A DNA stretch of 64,000 nt from Spartobacteria bacterium (lineage in GTDB: Bacteria > Verrucomicrobiota > Verrucomicrobiia > Chthoniobacterales > Chthoniobacteraceae). Both the position numbers and the translations under genes were made by a program. This document shows, in pieces, positions 63,788-64,000 of the stretch; positions within the stretch are counted from its first letter, which is position 1; every line of letters begins with the position of its first letter. The stretch lies in the NCBI GenBank assembly GCA_021324395.1, contig JAJPJG010000028.1, positions 1 through 64,000 on the forward strand, written 5' to 3'. Under the pieces are notes generated by a model. The model saw nothing but the letters and a program-made list of their open reading frames with translations, searched no databases and was not told the DNA's origin.

Positions 63788-64000
63788 ATGCGGCGCATTT
63801 TGCTCCTGCTCGTTTCCTTCGCTCTCGCCTTCAGCCCGATCTCGCGTGTCATCGCGCAATCGAGCGATCCGTCCGATCTTTTCCTCAACGCCTACATGTC
63901 CGTGCAGGAAGGCGAACGCCTCGAGCACGACGGCAATATGAAAAGCGCGCTCTCGAAATATCGCTATGCCGCGAGCCTGCTCGATCAAATCCAGCAGAAG
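63788..64000 (+). CDS. exported TPR-like protein, truncated by the window end
   Basis: 71 codons remain open to the last base. MRRILLLLVSFALAFSPISRVIA is a signal peptide, then DLFLNAYMSVQEGERLEHDGNMKSALSKYRYAASLLDQIQQK, which reads like the first TPR-type helices of a longer protein. A competing overlapping frame at 63750 has no such features. Function cannot be judged from this fragment. Confidence 0.7.
   Translation, partial: MRRILLLLVSFALAFSPISRVIAQSSDPSDLFLNAYMSVQEGERLEHDGNMKSALSKYRYAASLLDQIQQK

Noticed and set aside
63750-63941. 63-codon plus frame near the window end
   Set aside because: The overlapping frame from 63788 has a signal peptide and TPR-like helices and stays open to the end, so it is the real gene.

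Overview
The window is a GC-rich bacterial chromosome segment that most resembles a Verrucomicrobiota genome, probably of the Chthoniobacter/Spartobacteria type. This rests on several traits seen together: a giant glycine-rich surface protein starting with an LEQRIAPA sorting motif, a PEP-CTERM protein, NxxGxxAF tandem-repeat protein, pseudopilin operon, arabinan/galactan-degrading glycosidases and a complex I operon starting at nuoD. No rRNA or marker gene confirms the assignment.

Layout. 0-7.5 kb: metal (probably copper) resistance region with a TolC-type outer-membrane lipoprotein, a Tat-exported multicopper oxidase, several His/Met-rich exported proteins, and an ECF sigma factor facing a putative anti-sigma/metal-sensor pair. 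7.5-12.8 kb: an accessory block in which a short hairpin repeat recurs between genes. It separates two paralogous small genes, an exported repeat protein and a complete Eco29kI-like methyltransferase/GIY-YIG nuclease/Vsr system. 12.8-14.2 kb: an FN3-like protein, a strictly 21-bp-phased palindrome array and a tRNA-like remnant. 14.2-22.9 kb: an orphan LuxR-type regulator, then a leftward gene set (giant Gly-rich protein, three pilus-like genes, PEP-CTERM protein). 23-30 kb: a CbiX/DR2241-like/amidohydrolase operon and a YfiR/CHASE8-kinase/hybrid-kinase operon. 30-41 kb: housekeeping genes (smc, M20 peptidase, UdgX-type glycosylase, hydroxyacid dehydrogenase, purine nucleoside phosphorylase, PanE-like reductase, CNNM/CorC protein, rpsN). 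41-43.5 kb: an ECF42-type sigma factor with YCII and VOC genes. 43.6-43.9 kb: a second 21-bp-phased array with a different core sequence. 44-50 kb: a sugar operon (Gfo/Idh/MocA, GH27, GH43, GH127). 50-63 kb: nuoD, an embedded lipoprotein, a nuoE-nuoF fusion, a small membrane protein and nuoG-N. 63-64 kb: an HNH nuclease and the start of an exported protein that runs off the window.

How the parts work together. The nuo genes encode most of complex I, but nuoA, B and C are not here. The GH genes look like a linked exported route for arabinose- and galactose-containing plant polysaccharide. The most unusual features are non-coding: the hairpin repeat that bounds accessory genes, the two 21-bp-phased arrays, and a heptanucleotide-type inverted repeat that supplies part of a lipoprotein signal peptide.
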